Counted from the first letter of the stretch, positions 1 through 9,509 are shown. The stretch is 64,000 bases of DNA from Thalassovita mediterranea (GCF_001458435.1 NZ_CYSF01000007.1:372001-436000), one strand, 5' to 3'. The notes: generated by a model not told the origin, from the sequence alone. Translations and numbers: made by a program.

Positions 1-1971
1 TCTGATCAGCCGGATGGCGATTTGGCCGTGCCCGTAGACAGCACATTGATCTTGCGGGTGTATAACGACGACGGCAGCATCAGCGTGGCACAGGATCTGG
101 CTACACCGGGGGCAGGAAGCGGCGATTCCGATGTCGCCTTGCCTGATGGTCTGCGCGAAGAGCGTCTGGTGGTCACGCGCAGCGGAACACTGGCCATTGC
201 CGCCCCTTCAGCAAACGGACGGCGCTGGCAAATCACCGCCCTGGTCGATCAGCCGCCGACATTGACCCGTAACGCGGCGGTTGAAACTGATTTCGATGGC
301 CAGATGACGCTTTCGTTTGCGGCAACGGATGACTACGGCGTTACAACGGGTATGGCTGAGGTGCAGCTGGATCATGCGGCGTTAGATCAGATCCCGCCAG
401 AACGCCGATACGGTTTGGCCCTGCCGCCAGAACAGGACACCGTCTGGCGCGGTGATCTGCCGATGCCGCTGCGCGATGGCTGGCAGGATTTCGAACAGGA
501 TTGGGTCGAGGATTTTTCCCAGCATCCGTGGGCACATCTACCGGTAAAGATCATCCTTAGTGTCAGTGATGCGCAGGGACAGCAGACGCAGGCAGACGCC
601 TTGCATGTTGCCCTGCCTGCACGCCGTTTCTTTGACCCCTTGGCGGCCTCACTTATTGAAATGCGTCGCGACCTGCTGTGGAACCGCGCCAACGCACCGC
701 GCGTGGCGCAAATCATTCGGGCGATCACTTGGCAGCCCGAACCGAAGCTGTTCCCGCAAGAAGGACAATACCTACAGCTGCGGACGATCCTGCGCCAGCT
801 AGAGGCGGGATTGGACAATGTGGATCGGCGTCTGACTGATGACCGCCGCGATGAACTGGCAGGGGCGCTTTGGGATCTGGCGATCGAGTTGGAGGATGGC
901 GATCTGGACAGCGCGCGTGATCGCATGTTGCAGGCACAGGAACGCCTGTCAGAGGCGATGCGCAACGGTGCCAGCGATACTGAAATCGCAGAATTGATGC
1001 AGGAATTGCGCGATGCCACCCGTGACTACATGCGCCAGCTAAGTCAGCAGGCAGCACGAGACGCGGACGCGGATGAAGATCGCAATAGCGGTGATGATGA
1101 GTCTGAGGCCATGCAGTTGGAAATGGCTGACCTGCAGGCAATGATGGACCGCATTCAGGAATTGATGCAGCAGGGCCGTATGGCCGAAGCCGCTCAAGCG
1201 CTGCAAGAATTGCAAGAATTGATCGACAATCTGCAAGTCGCCGAAGGTCAGCCTCAGTCAGGTGAGGGCCAGCAGGCACTGGAACAATTGGGGGACACTC
1301 TGCGCGAACAACAGGGGCTGTCGGATCAGACGTTCCGCCAGTTGCAGGAACAGTTCAACCCGGGCGCTAACGCGGGGCAGTCACAGCAAAACGAAGGCCG
1401 CAATGGTGGGCAGGGCCGTGGGCAAAGCCACGAAGGCCAAGGTGGCGAAGGCCAGTCAGGCCGCGAAGGCGCTGGTGAAGGGGGCGCAGATGGATCGCAG
1501 CCCGGTCGCGGATCGTTGGCGGAACGTCAACGCGCACTGCGCGATGAGTTGAACCGTCAGCTCAATGGTCTGCCGGGCCAAGGCACCACCGAGGGTGAGG
1601 CCGCACGCGATGCATTGCGACAGGCCGAACGTGCCATGGACGGCGCCGAAGAAAGCCTGCGCCGCGATGATCTGGCAGGGGCGATTGATCAACAGGCCGA
1701 AGCACTGGAACAAATGCGCGAAGGTCTGCGAAATCTGGGCGAGGCGCTGGCACAAAACGAAGAGCAGGGGCAGCAGCAGGGCCGCGCGGGCGAAGGCAAT
1801 GATCCTTTGGGCCGTGGGGCCGGACAGGGGCGCGATACGGATGCGCTGCATGGCGAACGGCTGAACCAACGTGCGCAGGAATTGCAGGATCAGATCAATC
1901 GTCGCAGCGGTGAAACCGATCGTCCGATTGACGAACGCCAATATCTGGACCGTTTGCTGGATCGTTTCTGA
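1..1971 (+). CDS. DUF4175 (TIGR02302-like) membrane-associated protein, 5' end cut by window
   Basis: The reading frame is open from the first base, so the true start lies upstream; the TTG at 22 is only an internal codon. The 656 visible residues resemble the C-terminal two thirds of the large DUF4175/TIGR02302 proteins of alphaproteobacteria, which usually carry N-terminal membrane helices that would be outside this window. The visible part has a beta-rich section (about residues 1-210), a helical section with LLWNRANAPRV, then a long Gln/Glu/Gly-rich low-complexity stretch (roughly residues 400-620) with many EGQ, GRG and QQG words. It ends LLDRF. The stop codon is directly adjacent to the stop of the facing kinase gene. 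The biochemical role is unknown. Confidence 0.8.
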   Translation, partial: SDQPDGDLAVPVDSTLILRVYNDDGSISVAQDLATPGAGSGDSDVALPDGLREERLVVTRSGTLAIAAPSANGRRWQITALVDQPPTLTRNAAVETDFDGQMTLSFAATDDYGVTTGMAEVQLDHAALDQIPPERRYGLALPPEQDTVWRGDLPMPLRDGWQDFEQDWVEDFSQHPWAHLPVKIILSVSDAQGQQTQADALHVALPARRFFDPLAASLIEMRRDLLWNRANAPRVAQIIRAITWQPEPKLFPQEGQYLQLRTILRQLEAGLDNVDRRLTDDRRDELAGALWDLAIELEDGDLDSARDRMLQAQERLSEAMRNGASDTEIAELMQELRDATRDYMRQLSQQAARDADADEDRNSGDDESEAMQLEMADLQAMMDRIQELMQQGRMAEAAQALQELQELIDNLQVAEGQPQSGEGQQALEQLGDTLREQQGLSDQTFRQLQEQFNPGANAGQSQQNEGRNGGQGRGQSHEGQGGEGQSGREGAGEGGADGSQPGRGSLAERQRALRDELNRQLNGLPGQGTTEGEAARDALRQAERAMDGAEESLRRDDLAGAIDQQAEALEQMREGLRNLGEALAQNEEQGQQQGRAGEGNDPLGRGAGQGRDTDALHGERLNQRAQELQDQINRRSGETDRPIDERQYLDRLLDRF

Positions 1972-3291
1972 TCAGACCCGCGCGGTTGGCAGGTCGATCA
2001 ACACCCGTGTGCCGCCTTCTTGTGCTTCTTCCAGCAAGATCTGGCCGCCCATAGCGGTCAGGTAGGCCCGCGCGATTGTCAGGCCTACGCCGCCACCTGA
2101 TTGACTGCCATAGGCCTGATCTAGACGTTCATAGGGTTCAAAAACCGCTTCGCGCTGGTGTTCTGCGATGCCGGGGCCAGTGTCTGTGACTATCAGGCGC
2201 AGGGTTTCTGCGCTGGCCGTGCTGGACAGTGTCAGCGTAACCGCCCCGCCATGCGGCGTGTAGGTCAGTGCGTTTTCAAACACCTGCGACAGGGCTTCAC
2301 TCAGCATTGCTGGATCCGCCAAGGCATGCAGGTTTTCGATGTTGGTTGCCGCGCCCTCGGATGCGTTGGTCAGGTTCAACTGGATTTCTTTATCGGCGAT
2401 TTTGTCCTGAAAACGTGACAGCACGCGGCCCAATAGCGCGGTGAGTGAAACGGGTTCTGGATGCGGTTCCAGATCCCCGGCGGTCACGCGCGCAAAAGAG
2501 GTGCTCTTCTCTGTCAGTGACAACATGTCATTGCCCGACGAGGTGATGATTTTTGTCAGCTCGTTAATGTCCGCTTTGGCGTCAGGACTATTCTGCAGCA
2601 AATCTGCCGCCCCCAAAATGGCGCCCAGCGGGGTGCGCATTTCATGGCTCATCGATCGCAAGAAAGCGGTCTTGGCAGAATTGGCGCGCTTCTGTGCCTC
2701 CAGCGAACTGCGCAGCGCGACAGAATAATTGCGGGTCACGCGGTCATAGTGAACAAATTGCAGGGTGATTGACGCAAAAACCATGATCGAGTGGCTATAG
2801 CCAAACAGCTGTGTGATTTCTGGCGACAGTTCGAAATATTGACCGTTGCCATAGTTCGTCAACATCAACGTCGTCCACAACACCAAAGGCAAGGTGCAGA
2901 AGTAGATCATCATCGGTCGGTTGTCCCACCAACTCATCACCATAAAGGGCAACCCGATAAAGCTCAGCAGGAACATCGACAGGTTGCTGTTTGTGGGTAG
3001 GAAAAAACTGCCGATGAAAATCGCCACATTAAGCGATGTTAGCAGAATAAACCGCGCGGGCGTGTGGTATCCGCTGCGATGCAGGATCAATGCCAGCAAC
3101 AGACAGCTGAACGTCACCAGCGCGGTGACAACCATGCGCATCGCGCCGTAGTAGAGGTTCGAGGTGATGGCATAGACGCTCAGCGCCAGCACGATAAGCA
3201 AAATGCGATCCGTGGTCTGCACCACCAAACGCCTGTATTGGCTAGGCGGTACGGACAGGCTGTCTAGGTCGATTTTGTCGTCCTGTGCCAC
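1972..3291 (-). CDS. Membrane-bound sensor histidine kinase (orphan)
   Basis: The 439-residue protein has about six hydrophobic segments in residues 28-185, then a short linker and a HisKA H-box SMSHEMRTPLG with the phospho-acceptor at His216. The HATPase_c part follows with an N-box (EALSQVFENALTYTPHGG), a G1 box DTGPGIAEH and a G2 box GGGVGLTIA. There is no HAMP, PAS or receiver domain, so the membrane part is probably the sensor. No response regulator gene is adjacent, so the partner is elsewhere. The stop codon abuts the stop of the convergent DUF4175 gene with no spacer. It most likely autophosphorylates at His216 in response to a membrane signal that cannot be read from the sequence. 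Confidence 0.88.
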   Translation of the reverse strand: MAQDDKIDLDSLSVPPSQYRRLVVQTTDRILLIVLALSVYAITSNLYYGAMRMVVTALVTFSCLLLALILHRSGYHTPARFILLTSLNVAIFIGSFFLPTNSNLSMFLLSFIGLPFMVMSWWDNRPMMIYFCTLPLVLWTTLMLTNYGNGQYFELSPEITQLFGYSHSIMVFASITLQFVHYDRVTRNYSVALRSSLEAQKRANSAKTAFLRSMSHEMRTPLGAILGAADLLQNSPDAKADINELTKIITSSGNDMLSLTEKSTSFARVTAGDLEPHPEPVSLTALLGRVLSRFQDKIADKEIQLNLTNASEGAATNIENLHALADPAMLSEALSQVFENALTYTPHGGAVTLTLSSTASAETLRLIVTDTGPGIAEHQREAVFEPYERLDQAYGSQSGGGVGLTIARAYLTAMGGQILLEEAQEGGTRVLIDLPTARV

Positions 3292-3411
3292 GATCGTATG
3301 CTCTTTAAACCTACGCCGCTGCCGCCAGTTGCGGGATGCGACTCATACTTTTTACCAGTGAAACAGGTATAGCAGGTTGAGTGAAGGCAAACTTATGCCC
3401 CCGACCAAATA

Positions 3412-3447
3412 AAGCAAAACAGGCCCAGAGGATGGGTCCGGGCCTGT
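3412..3447 (-). terminator. Rho-independent terminator of leuA
   Basis: On the minus strand, CAGGCCC pairs with GGGCCTG across a 13-base loop (arms 3440-3446 and 3420-3426) and is followed by TTTTGCTTTATTT. It starts about 30 bases after the leuA stop codon. Confidence 0.85.
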
Positions 3448-3478
3448 CAAAGGTCTAGGTTTGTGCGAGCTAAGCAGC

Positions 3479-5068
3479 TTAATGCACATCCTTATAGTTG
3501 ATTTCCTTGGTGTCCCCACCCGGCGCAACCTTTTCGCGGCGCACGATCAGACGGTTCAGCGCGCTGATGTAGGCCTTGACGCTGGCGACCACAGTGTCTG
3601 TGTCTGCCGACGAACCCGTGGCGATGCGCCCGTCTTCTTCCAGACGAACCGATACGGTTGCCTGCGCGTCGGTGCCTTCGGTCACGGCATGTACCTGATA
3701 CAGTTGCAGGCGCGCATTGTGGGGATAGACCATTTTGACCGCATTGAACGCCGCATCAACAGGACCGTCGCCGGTGGCATCAATGCTCTTTTCTTCGCCA
3801 TCAACGCTCAACGTCAGCTCTGCCTCTTGCGGGCCGTCGGTGCCACAGATCACGCGCAGGCGTTTCAGCTGCAGGGTGTCGGCGTCGGCCTGACCTGCCT
3901 CAACCTGCACCAGTGCGATGATGTCGTCGTCAAACACCTCTTTCTTGCGGTCGGCCAGCTCTTTGAAACGCACGAACAGGTCGTTCAACTGGTTGTCGGC
4001 CAGATCAAAGCCCAGCTCGGTCATTTTTGACCGCAGCGCTGCACGGCCCGAATGTTTGCCCAGCGGCAGCGAGGTGCCTGCGATACCCACGTCCTCGGGG
4101 CGCATAATCTCAAACGTCTCGGCGTTTTTCAGCATGCCGTCTTGGTGGATGCCGCTTTCGTGGGCGAAAGCGTTCTTGCCAACAATCGCCTTGTTGAACT
4201 GCACGTTAAAGCCAGACACAGCCGCCACGCGGCGCGACAGGCCCATGATCTTGGTGGTGTCGATGCCAGTGCGGTAGGGCATGGTGTCGTTGCGCACCTT
4301 CAGCGCCATGACGACCTCTTCCAGCGCGGTGTTACCAGCGCGTTCGCCCAGACCGTTGATGGTGCATTCGATCTGACGCGCACCTGCCTCAACCGCGGCG
4401 AGCGAGTTGGCCGTCGCCATGCCCAGGTCGTTGTGGCAGTGGGTGGCAAAGATCACCTCATCCGCGCCGGGCACGTTTTCACGGATCTTGGCAATCAGAT
4501 CGGCGCTCTCGCGCGGGATGGTGTAGCCCACGGTGTCGGGAATGTTGATGGTTGTGGCGCCAGCCTTGATCGCAATTTCGATCACGCGGAACAGGTAGTC
4601 ATGTTCGGTGCGCAGCGCGTCCATCGGCGACCACTGCACGTTGTCACACAGGTTGCGCGCGTGGGTCACGGTTTCATGGATCTTCTCGGCCATCTCATCC
4701 TTGGACAGGTTGGGAATGGCGCGGTGCAGCGGTGAGGTGCCGATAAAGGTGTGAATGCGCGGCTGTGCGGCGTGTTTTACCGCCTCAAAGCAGCGATCAA
4801 TGTCCTTGAAGTTGGCGCGCGACAACCCGCAGATCACCGAGTTTTTCGAACGCTCGGCGATTTCCTTCACCGCGTTGAAGTCGCCCTCAGAGGCGATGGG
4901 AAAGCCTGCTTCGATAATGTCGACGCCCATATCGTCGAGCATTTCAGCGATTTCCAGCTTCTCATCATGGGTCATGGTGGCGCCGGGGCTTTGTTCCCCG
5001 TCACGAAGCGTGGTGTCGAAAATCAAGACGTGGTCTTGCGCGGGGGCGGTGTTGGCGGAATCGGTCAT
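3479..5068 (-). CDS. leuA: 2-isopropylmalate synthase
   Basis: Condenses acetyl-CoA with 2-oxoisovalerate, the first committed step of leucine synthesis, in the cytosol. The 529-residue length fits the bacterial LeuA type 1 family. The N-terminal HMGL-like TIM barrel shows DTTLRDGEQSPG (about residues 19-30) and the metal-binding HCHNDLGMA; HESGIHQDG is also present. The C-terminal third is the LeuA dimer/regulatory domain that binds leucine (VQVEAGQADADTLQLKRL region onward). The start ATG at 5068 follows AAGAGACC. The gene is alone, closed by a terminator, and lies 109 bases downstream of a leucine-rich leader peptide, which suggests attenuation control in addition to feedback inhibition. 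Confidence 0.97.
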   Translation of the reverse strand: MTDSANTAPAQDHVLIFDTTLRDGEQSPGATMTHDEKLEIAEMLDDMGVDIIEAGFPIASEGDFNAVKEIAERSKNSVICGLSRANFKDIDRCFEAVKHAAQPRIHTFIGTSPLHRAIPNLSKDEMAEKIHETVTHARNLCDNVQWSPMDALRTEHDYLFRVIEIAIKAGATTINIPDTVGYTIPRESADLIAKIRENVPGADEVIFATHCHNDLGMATANSLAAVEAGARQIECTINGLGERAGNTALEEVVMALKVRNDTMPYRTGIDTTKIMGLSRRVAAVSGFNVQFNKAIVGKNAFAHESGIHQDGMLKNAETFEIMRPEDVGIAGTSLPLGKHSGRAALRSKMTELGFDLADNQLNDLFVRFKELADRKKEVFDDDIIALVQVEAGQADADTLQLKRLRVICGTDGPQEAELTLSVDGEEKSIDATGDGPVDAAFNAVKMVYPHNARLQLYQVHAVTEGTDAQATVSVRLEEDGRIATGSSADTDTVVASVKAYISALNRLIVRREKVAPGGDTKEINYKDVH

Positions 5069-5129
5069 GTCAGGTCTCTTGGTAAATTACGTGCGTAAGC
5101 CGGGTATTGGGCCAGTTTTGGGGTGTATT

Positions 5130-5184
5130 GGCGCGAAACAGGCACATCCTCTGAGCGGTCGCGCCATAACGGCACGCTCAGAGG
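5130..5184 (-). promoter_or_regulatory. Candidate leucine attenuator: two mutually exclusive RNA stems
   Basis: On the minus strand CCTCTGAGCG (5184-5175) pairs perfectly with CGCTCAGAGG (5157-5148), 10 bp. A second stem GGCGCGA (5165-5159) with TCGCGCC (5136-5130) has one arm inside the loop of the first, so the two compete. The 5' arm of the first stem covers the last Leu codon and stop of the leader peptide. I see no U-run directly after either stem, so control may act through Rho or translation rather than a classic intrinsic terminator. Confidence 0.55.
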
Positions 5185-5270
5185 CGGCTTAGCAGTAGGA
5201 TGAGGCCAGCCGAAGCCGACGCGCTGGTCGCACGGGCTTGGGTCGAAAGGATATGGGCCATCATCATCAT
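5178..5270 (-). CDS. Putative leuA leader peptide (30 residues, Leu-rich end)
   Basis: A short frame starting at a run of four ATG codons (5270-5259) encodes a peptide that ends GLILLLSRL and stops at TGA 5180-5178. Five of the last eight residues are Leu, three of them consecutive, using CTC, CTA, CTG and CTA codons. It sits immediately upstream of leuA and its stop codon lies in a 10-bp RNA stem, which is the arrangement of amino-acid attenuators. There is no good Shine-Dalgarno before the ATG run, which weakens the case; the exact start among the four ATGs is open. Confidence 0.6.
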   Translation of the reverse strand: MMMMAHILSTQARATSASASAGLILLLSRL

Positions 5271-5355
5271 GAGGCGAAGTTATACCGGGCTGGATCGAAA
5301 TGAAAAGTAGGAATCTGATCTTGGCAGGTCAGAAAGCACCGCTAGGTCATCCCCC

Positions 5356-6021
5356 ATGGAAAAAGCATTGGTTATTGGATCTTCGGGCGGCATCGGGGCC
5401 GCGATTGTTGAAACCCTGCGGGAACAGGGCGTTACGGTTGCCGGCCTGTCGCGGCGCGAGCATGGGCTGGACATCACGGATGAGGCATCGGTCGCGGCAC
5501 ATCTAGGCGCGCTAGCTGGGCCGTTTGATTTGATTTTCGTCGCCACCGGCGCGCTGCACGGCGCCGGACAGCCGCCGGAGAAGTCGATCAAGGCGCTGAG
5601 CGCGGCGGCGATGGCGGATCAGTTTGCGGTGAATTGCATTGGTCCAGCGCTGGTGATGAAACACGCGCTGCCGCTGCTACCACGACAGGGACGGGCGGTG
5701 TTTGTCGCCCTGTCAGCGCGGGTGGGATCCATCGGCGACAATGCACTGGGCGGATGGATCAGCTACCGCAGTGCCAAGGCAGCATTGAACCAAGTGATCC
5801 ACACGGGCGCGATAGAAATGGGGCGCAGCCACAAGGGCGTCATCTGCGCCGCCCTGCATCCGGGCACGGTCGCCACATCGTTCACTGAAAACTACGCCGC
5901 ACGGCACAAAACGGTTCCAGCGGCAGAGGCGGCGTCGAACCTATTGCGTGTGGTTGAGGGGCTGCGCCCAGAGGACAGCGGTGGGTTCTTTGACTGGCAG
6001 GGGGAACGGGTGGTTTGGTAA
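5356..6021 (+). CDS. SDR-family (CsgA/C-factor-like) oxidoreductase
   Basis: A 221-residue short-chain dehydrogenase with the NAD(P)-binding glycine motif GSSGGIGAA near residue 8 and the catalytic YRSAKAALN (Tyr-x3-Lys) near residue 136. A Ser suitable for the triad lies in the FVALSARVGSIGDN segment. The length and the compact C-terminus match the C-factor-like subgroup found widely in proteobacteria. The substrate cannot be read. The start ATG at 5356 follows a weak AGGTC. It is divergent from the leuA leader and is followed by a shared terminator with the MORN gene. Confidence 0.88.
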   Translation: MEKALVIGSSGGIGAAIVETLREQGVTVAGLSRREHGLDITDEASVAAHLGALAGPFDLIFVATGALHGAGQPPEKSIKALSAAAMADQFAVNCIGPALVMKHALPLLPRQGRAVFVALSARVGSIGDNALGGWISYRSAKAALNQVIHTGAIEMGRSHKGVICAALHPGTVATSFTENYAARHKTVPAAEAASNLLRVVEGLRPEDSGGFFDWQGERVVW

Positions 6022-6128
6022 GCCGCCTTGCCTTTTGTCAGCTTGTTTAACGTCAGGCGCGCGTATTTGCGGCTGCCGCAGGTCGCGCCCACACAATCGG
6101 TTGCGACCTTCTGTGCCTACCCCCAAAA

Positions 6129-6162
6129 TCAAAGCCCCCAGCGTAGCGGCTGGGGGCTTTGT
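6129..6162. terminator. Bidirectional terminator between SDR and MORN genes
   Basis: AAAGCCCCCAGC (6131-6142) pairs with GCTGGGGGCTTT across a short loop. The plus strand continues TTTGTTGT and the minus strand TTTGATTTTGG, so it can end both convergent transcripts. Confidence 0.85.
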
Positions 6163-6175
6163 TGTATTCAGTGCC

Positions 6176-7645
6176 TTATTCAGTTGCAGGCGTGGTTTCC
6201 GTGGCGGGAGCCGCCTCTGCGGGCTGCACGCCGGGCACATTGGTGAGCGCCCCGTTTTCCCAGACGCCGCTGGCCTCTTGGCCGGTGGTGTAGCGCAGGG
6301 TGCCCTTGCCGGATCGTTTGCCTTTGATAAAGGCGCCTTCATAGACATCGCCGTTGGCATAGGTTGCGATCCCGTTTCCGGTGATGTCGCCCGCATCCCA
6401 CTGGCCTATGTAACGGAACCCGTCGGGCATGATCAATTCGCCCACACCATCACGCAGACCAGCGGTGAAATCGCCCTTGTAGATCGTGCCATCGGCATAG
6501 GTCGCCTGACCCTTGCCCTGACGCTGGCCCTGTTGCCATTCGCCCTCATAGCGGTAGCCGTCGGGGTAGGTCATGATGCCGAAGCCGTGGTTTTGCGCAT
6601 TGGCAAAACCGCCCTCGTAGGTCAGGCCGTTGGGGTAGGTGGCTTTGCCCTGTCCATCAATCACGCCTGCCTTCCAGTCGCCTGCGTATGTGGCGCCATC
6701 GGGGTAGGTGATTTCGCCCACACCATCTGCCAGACCTGCGCGGAATTGGCCCCTGTAGATCGACCCGTCGGGATACGTCACAGTGCCTTCACCCTCGATC
6801 ACGCCAGCCACCCAAGAGCCGACGTAGCGGTAGCCATCCGCACCGGTAAAGGTGCCCTGACCGTTGCGTTGATCTTCGACAAAATCACCCTCGTAGGTGT
6901 CGCCGTTGGCGTAAACGACCTTGCCCGCACCCTCGCGGCGGCCGCCAACCAACATGCCCTCATAAACATCGCCATTGGGTTGGGTCAGCTTGCCCTTGCC
7001 GTTGATCTGGCCGTCTTTCCACAGGCCGGTGTAGACCAGACCATCGGGCATGGTCAGCGTGCCTTGTCCTTCGCGGGTGCCGCGTAGGACGGCGCCTTCA
7101 TAGACCGCGCCATCGGGGTAGGTGATCTTGCCAAACCCTTCTTTGATGCCCTGCACCCAGTCACCGGCATAGACATAGCCGCCTGGGCTTTGCATGCGGC
7201 CACGCCCGTGGTGTTTGGCGTTGTCAAACCCGCCCTCGTAGCGCACGCCGTTGGCGTAGACGGCCACGCCCTGTCCGGTAATAGCGCCCTCGGCCCAGTC
7301 GCCCTCATAGGTGCCACCATCACTGAACACGATCTTGCCCAGCCCGTGCGGCTTGCCCTTGTCGAAGGCCCCTTCATAGACCGACCCATTGGGGAAGCGG
7401 GCAACGCCCTGACCCTTGATCTCTCCTTCGACCCAGGTGCCAGAGTATTCATATCCGTTCGGCAGGCGATAGGTGCCGGTGCCGTGCTGCAATCCGTTTT
7501 TGAAATTGCCGACGTATTCGCCGCCGTTATCATACTGCTTGGTCAGAACGTCGCCGTCCTGTGCCTGGCCCGCACTGGCGGCAAAGCTGGCCGTGGCGGC
7601 CATCATCGAAATCATTGCTGCCTGCTTCATGTGCTTATCTGCCAT
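6176..7645 (-). CDS. Exported MORN-repeat protein (18 repeats)
   Basis: The 489-residue protein starts MADKHMKQ, then a signal-peptide-like stretch (ISMMAATASFAASAGQAQ), then an almost uninterrupted array of 23-residue MORN repeats of the type YxGxWxxGxxxGxGxxxYPDG. I count 18 good copies plus a worn last one (ASGVWENGAL), and an Ala/Thr-rich tail. The start at 7645 is chosen because AGGACA precedes it; the frame stays open further upstream, and Met6 is an alternative. Secreted multi-MORN proteins occur in several roseobacters; the repeats form extended beta-sheets and could bind lipid or act as a scaffold, but no function is established. It is monocistronic, between two strong terminators or promoters. 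Confidence 0.85.
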   Translation of the reverse strand: MADKHMKQAAMISMMAATASFAASAGQAQDGDVLTKQYDNGGEYVGNFKNGLQHGTGTYRLPNGYEYSGTWVEGEIKGQGVARFPNGSVYEGAFDKGKPHGLGKIVFSDGGTYEGDWAEGAITGQGVAVYANGVRYEGGFDNAKHHGRGRMQSPGGYVYAGDWVQGIKEGFGKITYPDGAVYEGAVLRGTREGQGTLTMPDGLVYTGLWKDGQINGKGKLTQPNGDVYEGMLVGGRREGAGKVVYANGDTYEGDFVEDQRNGQGTFTGADGYRYVGSWVAGVIEGEGTVTYPDGSIYRGQFRAGLADGVGEITYPDGATYAGDWKAGVIDGQGKATYPNGLTYEGGFANAQNHGFGIMTYPDGYRYEGEWQQGQRQGKGQATYADGTIYKGDFTAGLRDGVGELIMPDGFRYIGQWDAGDITGNGIATYANGDVYEGAFIKGKRSGKGTLRYTTGQEASGVWENGALTNVPGVQPAEAAPATETTPATE

Positions 7646-7822
7646 GTGTTGTCCTGTTCTGCCGAGGGCGGCCAGTTGATCTGCCTGCCTCTCGTTTCGC
7701 CTCGAAACAGACAAAAAGTAAGCGAGGGGCGCAGATCAGGCAACGGCTTTCGTTCAAATCGGCTTTCCCTTGCCGGATGATCTGTTACATCATCTGCAAG
7801 ATGCCGAAGAGGAGCGCAGGAA

Positions 7823-9487
7823 TTGGCCGATATTTTCCGACTGACGATGGCACAATTGAACCCCGCGATGGGGGATCTGGACGGGAACGCCGCTAAGGCC
7901 AAAGAGGCTTGGGCGGCAGCCAAAGAGGCGGGCAGTGATCTGGTCGCCCTGCCAGAGATGTTCCTTTTGGGCTACAACGCGCAGGATCTGGTGATGAAGC
8001 CCGCGCTGCAATCCCGCGCCTATCAGGTGATGGAAGCGCTAGCCGCTGACTGCGCGGACGGCCCTGCGCTGGCCATCGGTGGGCCGCTGGGCGAAAACGG
8101 CCAATTGTTCAACGCCTACTACATTCTGGCGGGGGGCAAGATTGCCCATATCCGCCGCAAACATCACCTGCCCAATTACACCGTCTTTGATGAGGAACGG
8201 CTGTTTGATCACGGTCCGCTGGCTGGCCCCTATGACGTGGCTGGCGTGCGCATCGGATCACCGATCTGCGAAGATGCGTGGTTTGAGGATGTGGCTGAGA
8301 CGCTGGAGGAAACCGGGGCAGAGTTTCTGCTGGTCCCCAACGGATCGCCTTACTACCGCGGCAAGTTTGAACGCCGGATGAACCACATGGTCGCCCGTGT
8401 GGTCGAAACCGGTCTGCCGCTGATCTACCTCAATATGGTGGGCGGTCAGGACGATCAGGTCTTTGACGGTGGTTCTTTCATCCTCAATCCCAGTGGATCG
8501 CTGGCGCTGCAACTGCCGCTGTTTGATGAGGCGCTGGCCCATGTCACCCTGCGCCGCACCGATGACGGCTGGCGCGCGGATGAGGGCGAAAAAGCGACGC
8601 TGCCCGATGAAATGGAACAGGACTACCGCTGCATGGTGCAGTCCCTGCGCGACTATTGCGGCAAATCGGGCTTTGGCAAGGTTTTGCTGGGCCTTTCGGG
8701 CGGGATCGACAGCGCGATTGTCGCCACCATCGCGGCGGATGCGCTGGGCGCAGAAAATGTGCGCTGCGTGATGCTGCCGTCTGAATACACCTCACAAGGG
8801 TCGCTCGATGATGCAGAGGCATTGGCGAAAAATCTTGGGTGTCATTACGACTATGTGCCGATTGCCGAAAGCCGCGCTGCTGTGACCAACACGCTGGCGC
8901 CGCTGTTTCAGGGCCGTGATGAAGACCTGACCGAGGAAAATATTCAGTCCCGCCTGCGCGGCCTGTTGCTGATGGCGCTGTCGAACAAGTTTGGGGAAAT
9001 GCTGCTGACCACCGGCAACAAATCCGAGGTCGCGGTGGGATACGCCACCATCTATGGCGATATGAACGGCGGCTACAACCCGATCAAGGACATGTATAAA
9101 ACCCGCGTCTTTGACGTCTGCCGCTGGCGCAATGCCAACCATCGCGACTGGATGCAGGGGCCAGCGGGCACGGTGATCCCCGTGTCGATCATCGACAAAC
9201 CGCCAAGTGCGGAACTGCGTCCTGATCAAAAAGACGAAGACAGCCTGCCACCCTATGACATCCTCGACGGCATCCTGACCATGCTGGTGGACGAAGAGGC
9301 ATCGGTCGCGGACTGCGTCGCGGCGGGGTATGAGCGCGAGACGGTGAAGCGGGTGGAGCATTTGCTGTTCATCAGCGAATACAAACGCTTCCAATCCGCC
9401 CCCGGCACCCGCCTGTCGCGCAAAGCCTTCTGGCTGGATCGCCGCTACCCGATCGTAAACCGCTGGCGCGATCCTAGCGGTGCCTGA
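7823..9487 (+). CDS. nadE: Glutamine-dependent NAD+ synthase
   Basis: Makes NAD+ from deamido-NAD+ and ATP, taking ammonia from glutamine; last step of NAD synthesis. The 554 residues comprise an N-terminal nitrilase-type glutaminase domain (residues about 1-260, with the LPEMFLLGYN Glu region and PICEDAWF Cys region) and a C-terminal synthetase domain with the PP-loop LGLSGGIDSA. TTGNKSEVAVGY is the family signature near the end. The start is TTG at 7823, supported by AGGAG about eight bases upstream; no in-frame ATG fits the conserved N-terminus. A strong terminator follows. Confidence 0.96.
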   Translation: MADIFRLTMAQLNPAMGDLDGNAAKAKEAWAAAKEAGSDLVALPEMFLLGYNAQDLVMKPALQSRAYQVMEALAADCADGPALAIGGPLGENGQLFNAYYILAGGKIAHIRRKHHLPNYTVFDEERLFDHGPLAGPYDVAGVRIGSPICEDAWFEDVAETLEETGAEFLLVPNGSPYYRGKFERRMNHMVARVVETGLPLIYLNMVGGQDDQVFDGGSFILNPSGSLALQLPLFDEALAHVTLRRTDDGWRADEGEKATLPDEMEQDYRCMVQSLRDYCGKSGFGKVLLGLSGGIDSAIVATIAADALGAENVRCVMLPSEYTSQGSLDDAEALAKNLGCHYDYVPIAESRAAVTNTLAPLFQGRDEDLTEENIQSRLRGLLLMALSNKFGEMLLTTGNKSEVAVGYATIYGDMNGGYNPIKDMYKTRVFDVCRWRNANHRDWMQGPAGTVIPVSIIDKPPSAELRPDQKDEDSLPPYDILDGILTMLVDEEASVADCVAAGYERETVKRVEHLLFISEYKRFQSAPGTRLSRKAFWLDRRYPIVNRWRDPSGA

Positions 9488-9509
9488 TCAATCAGCGCTG
9501 CACGAAATA

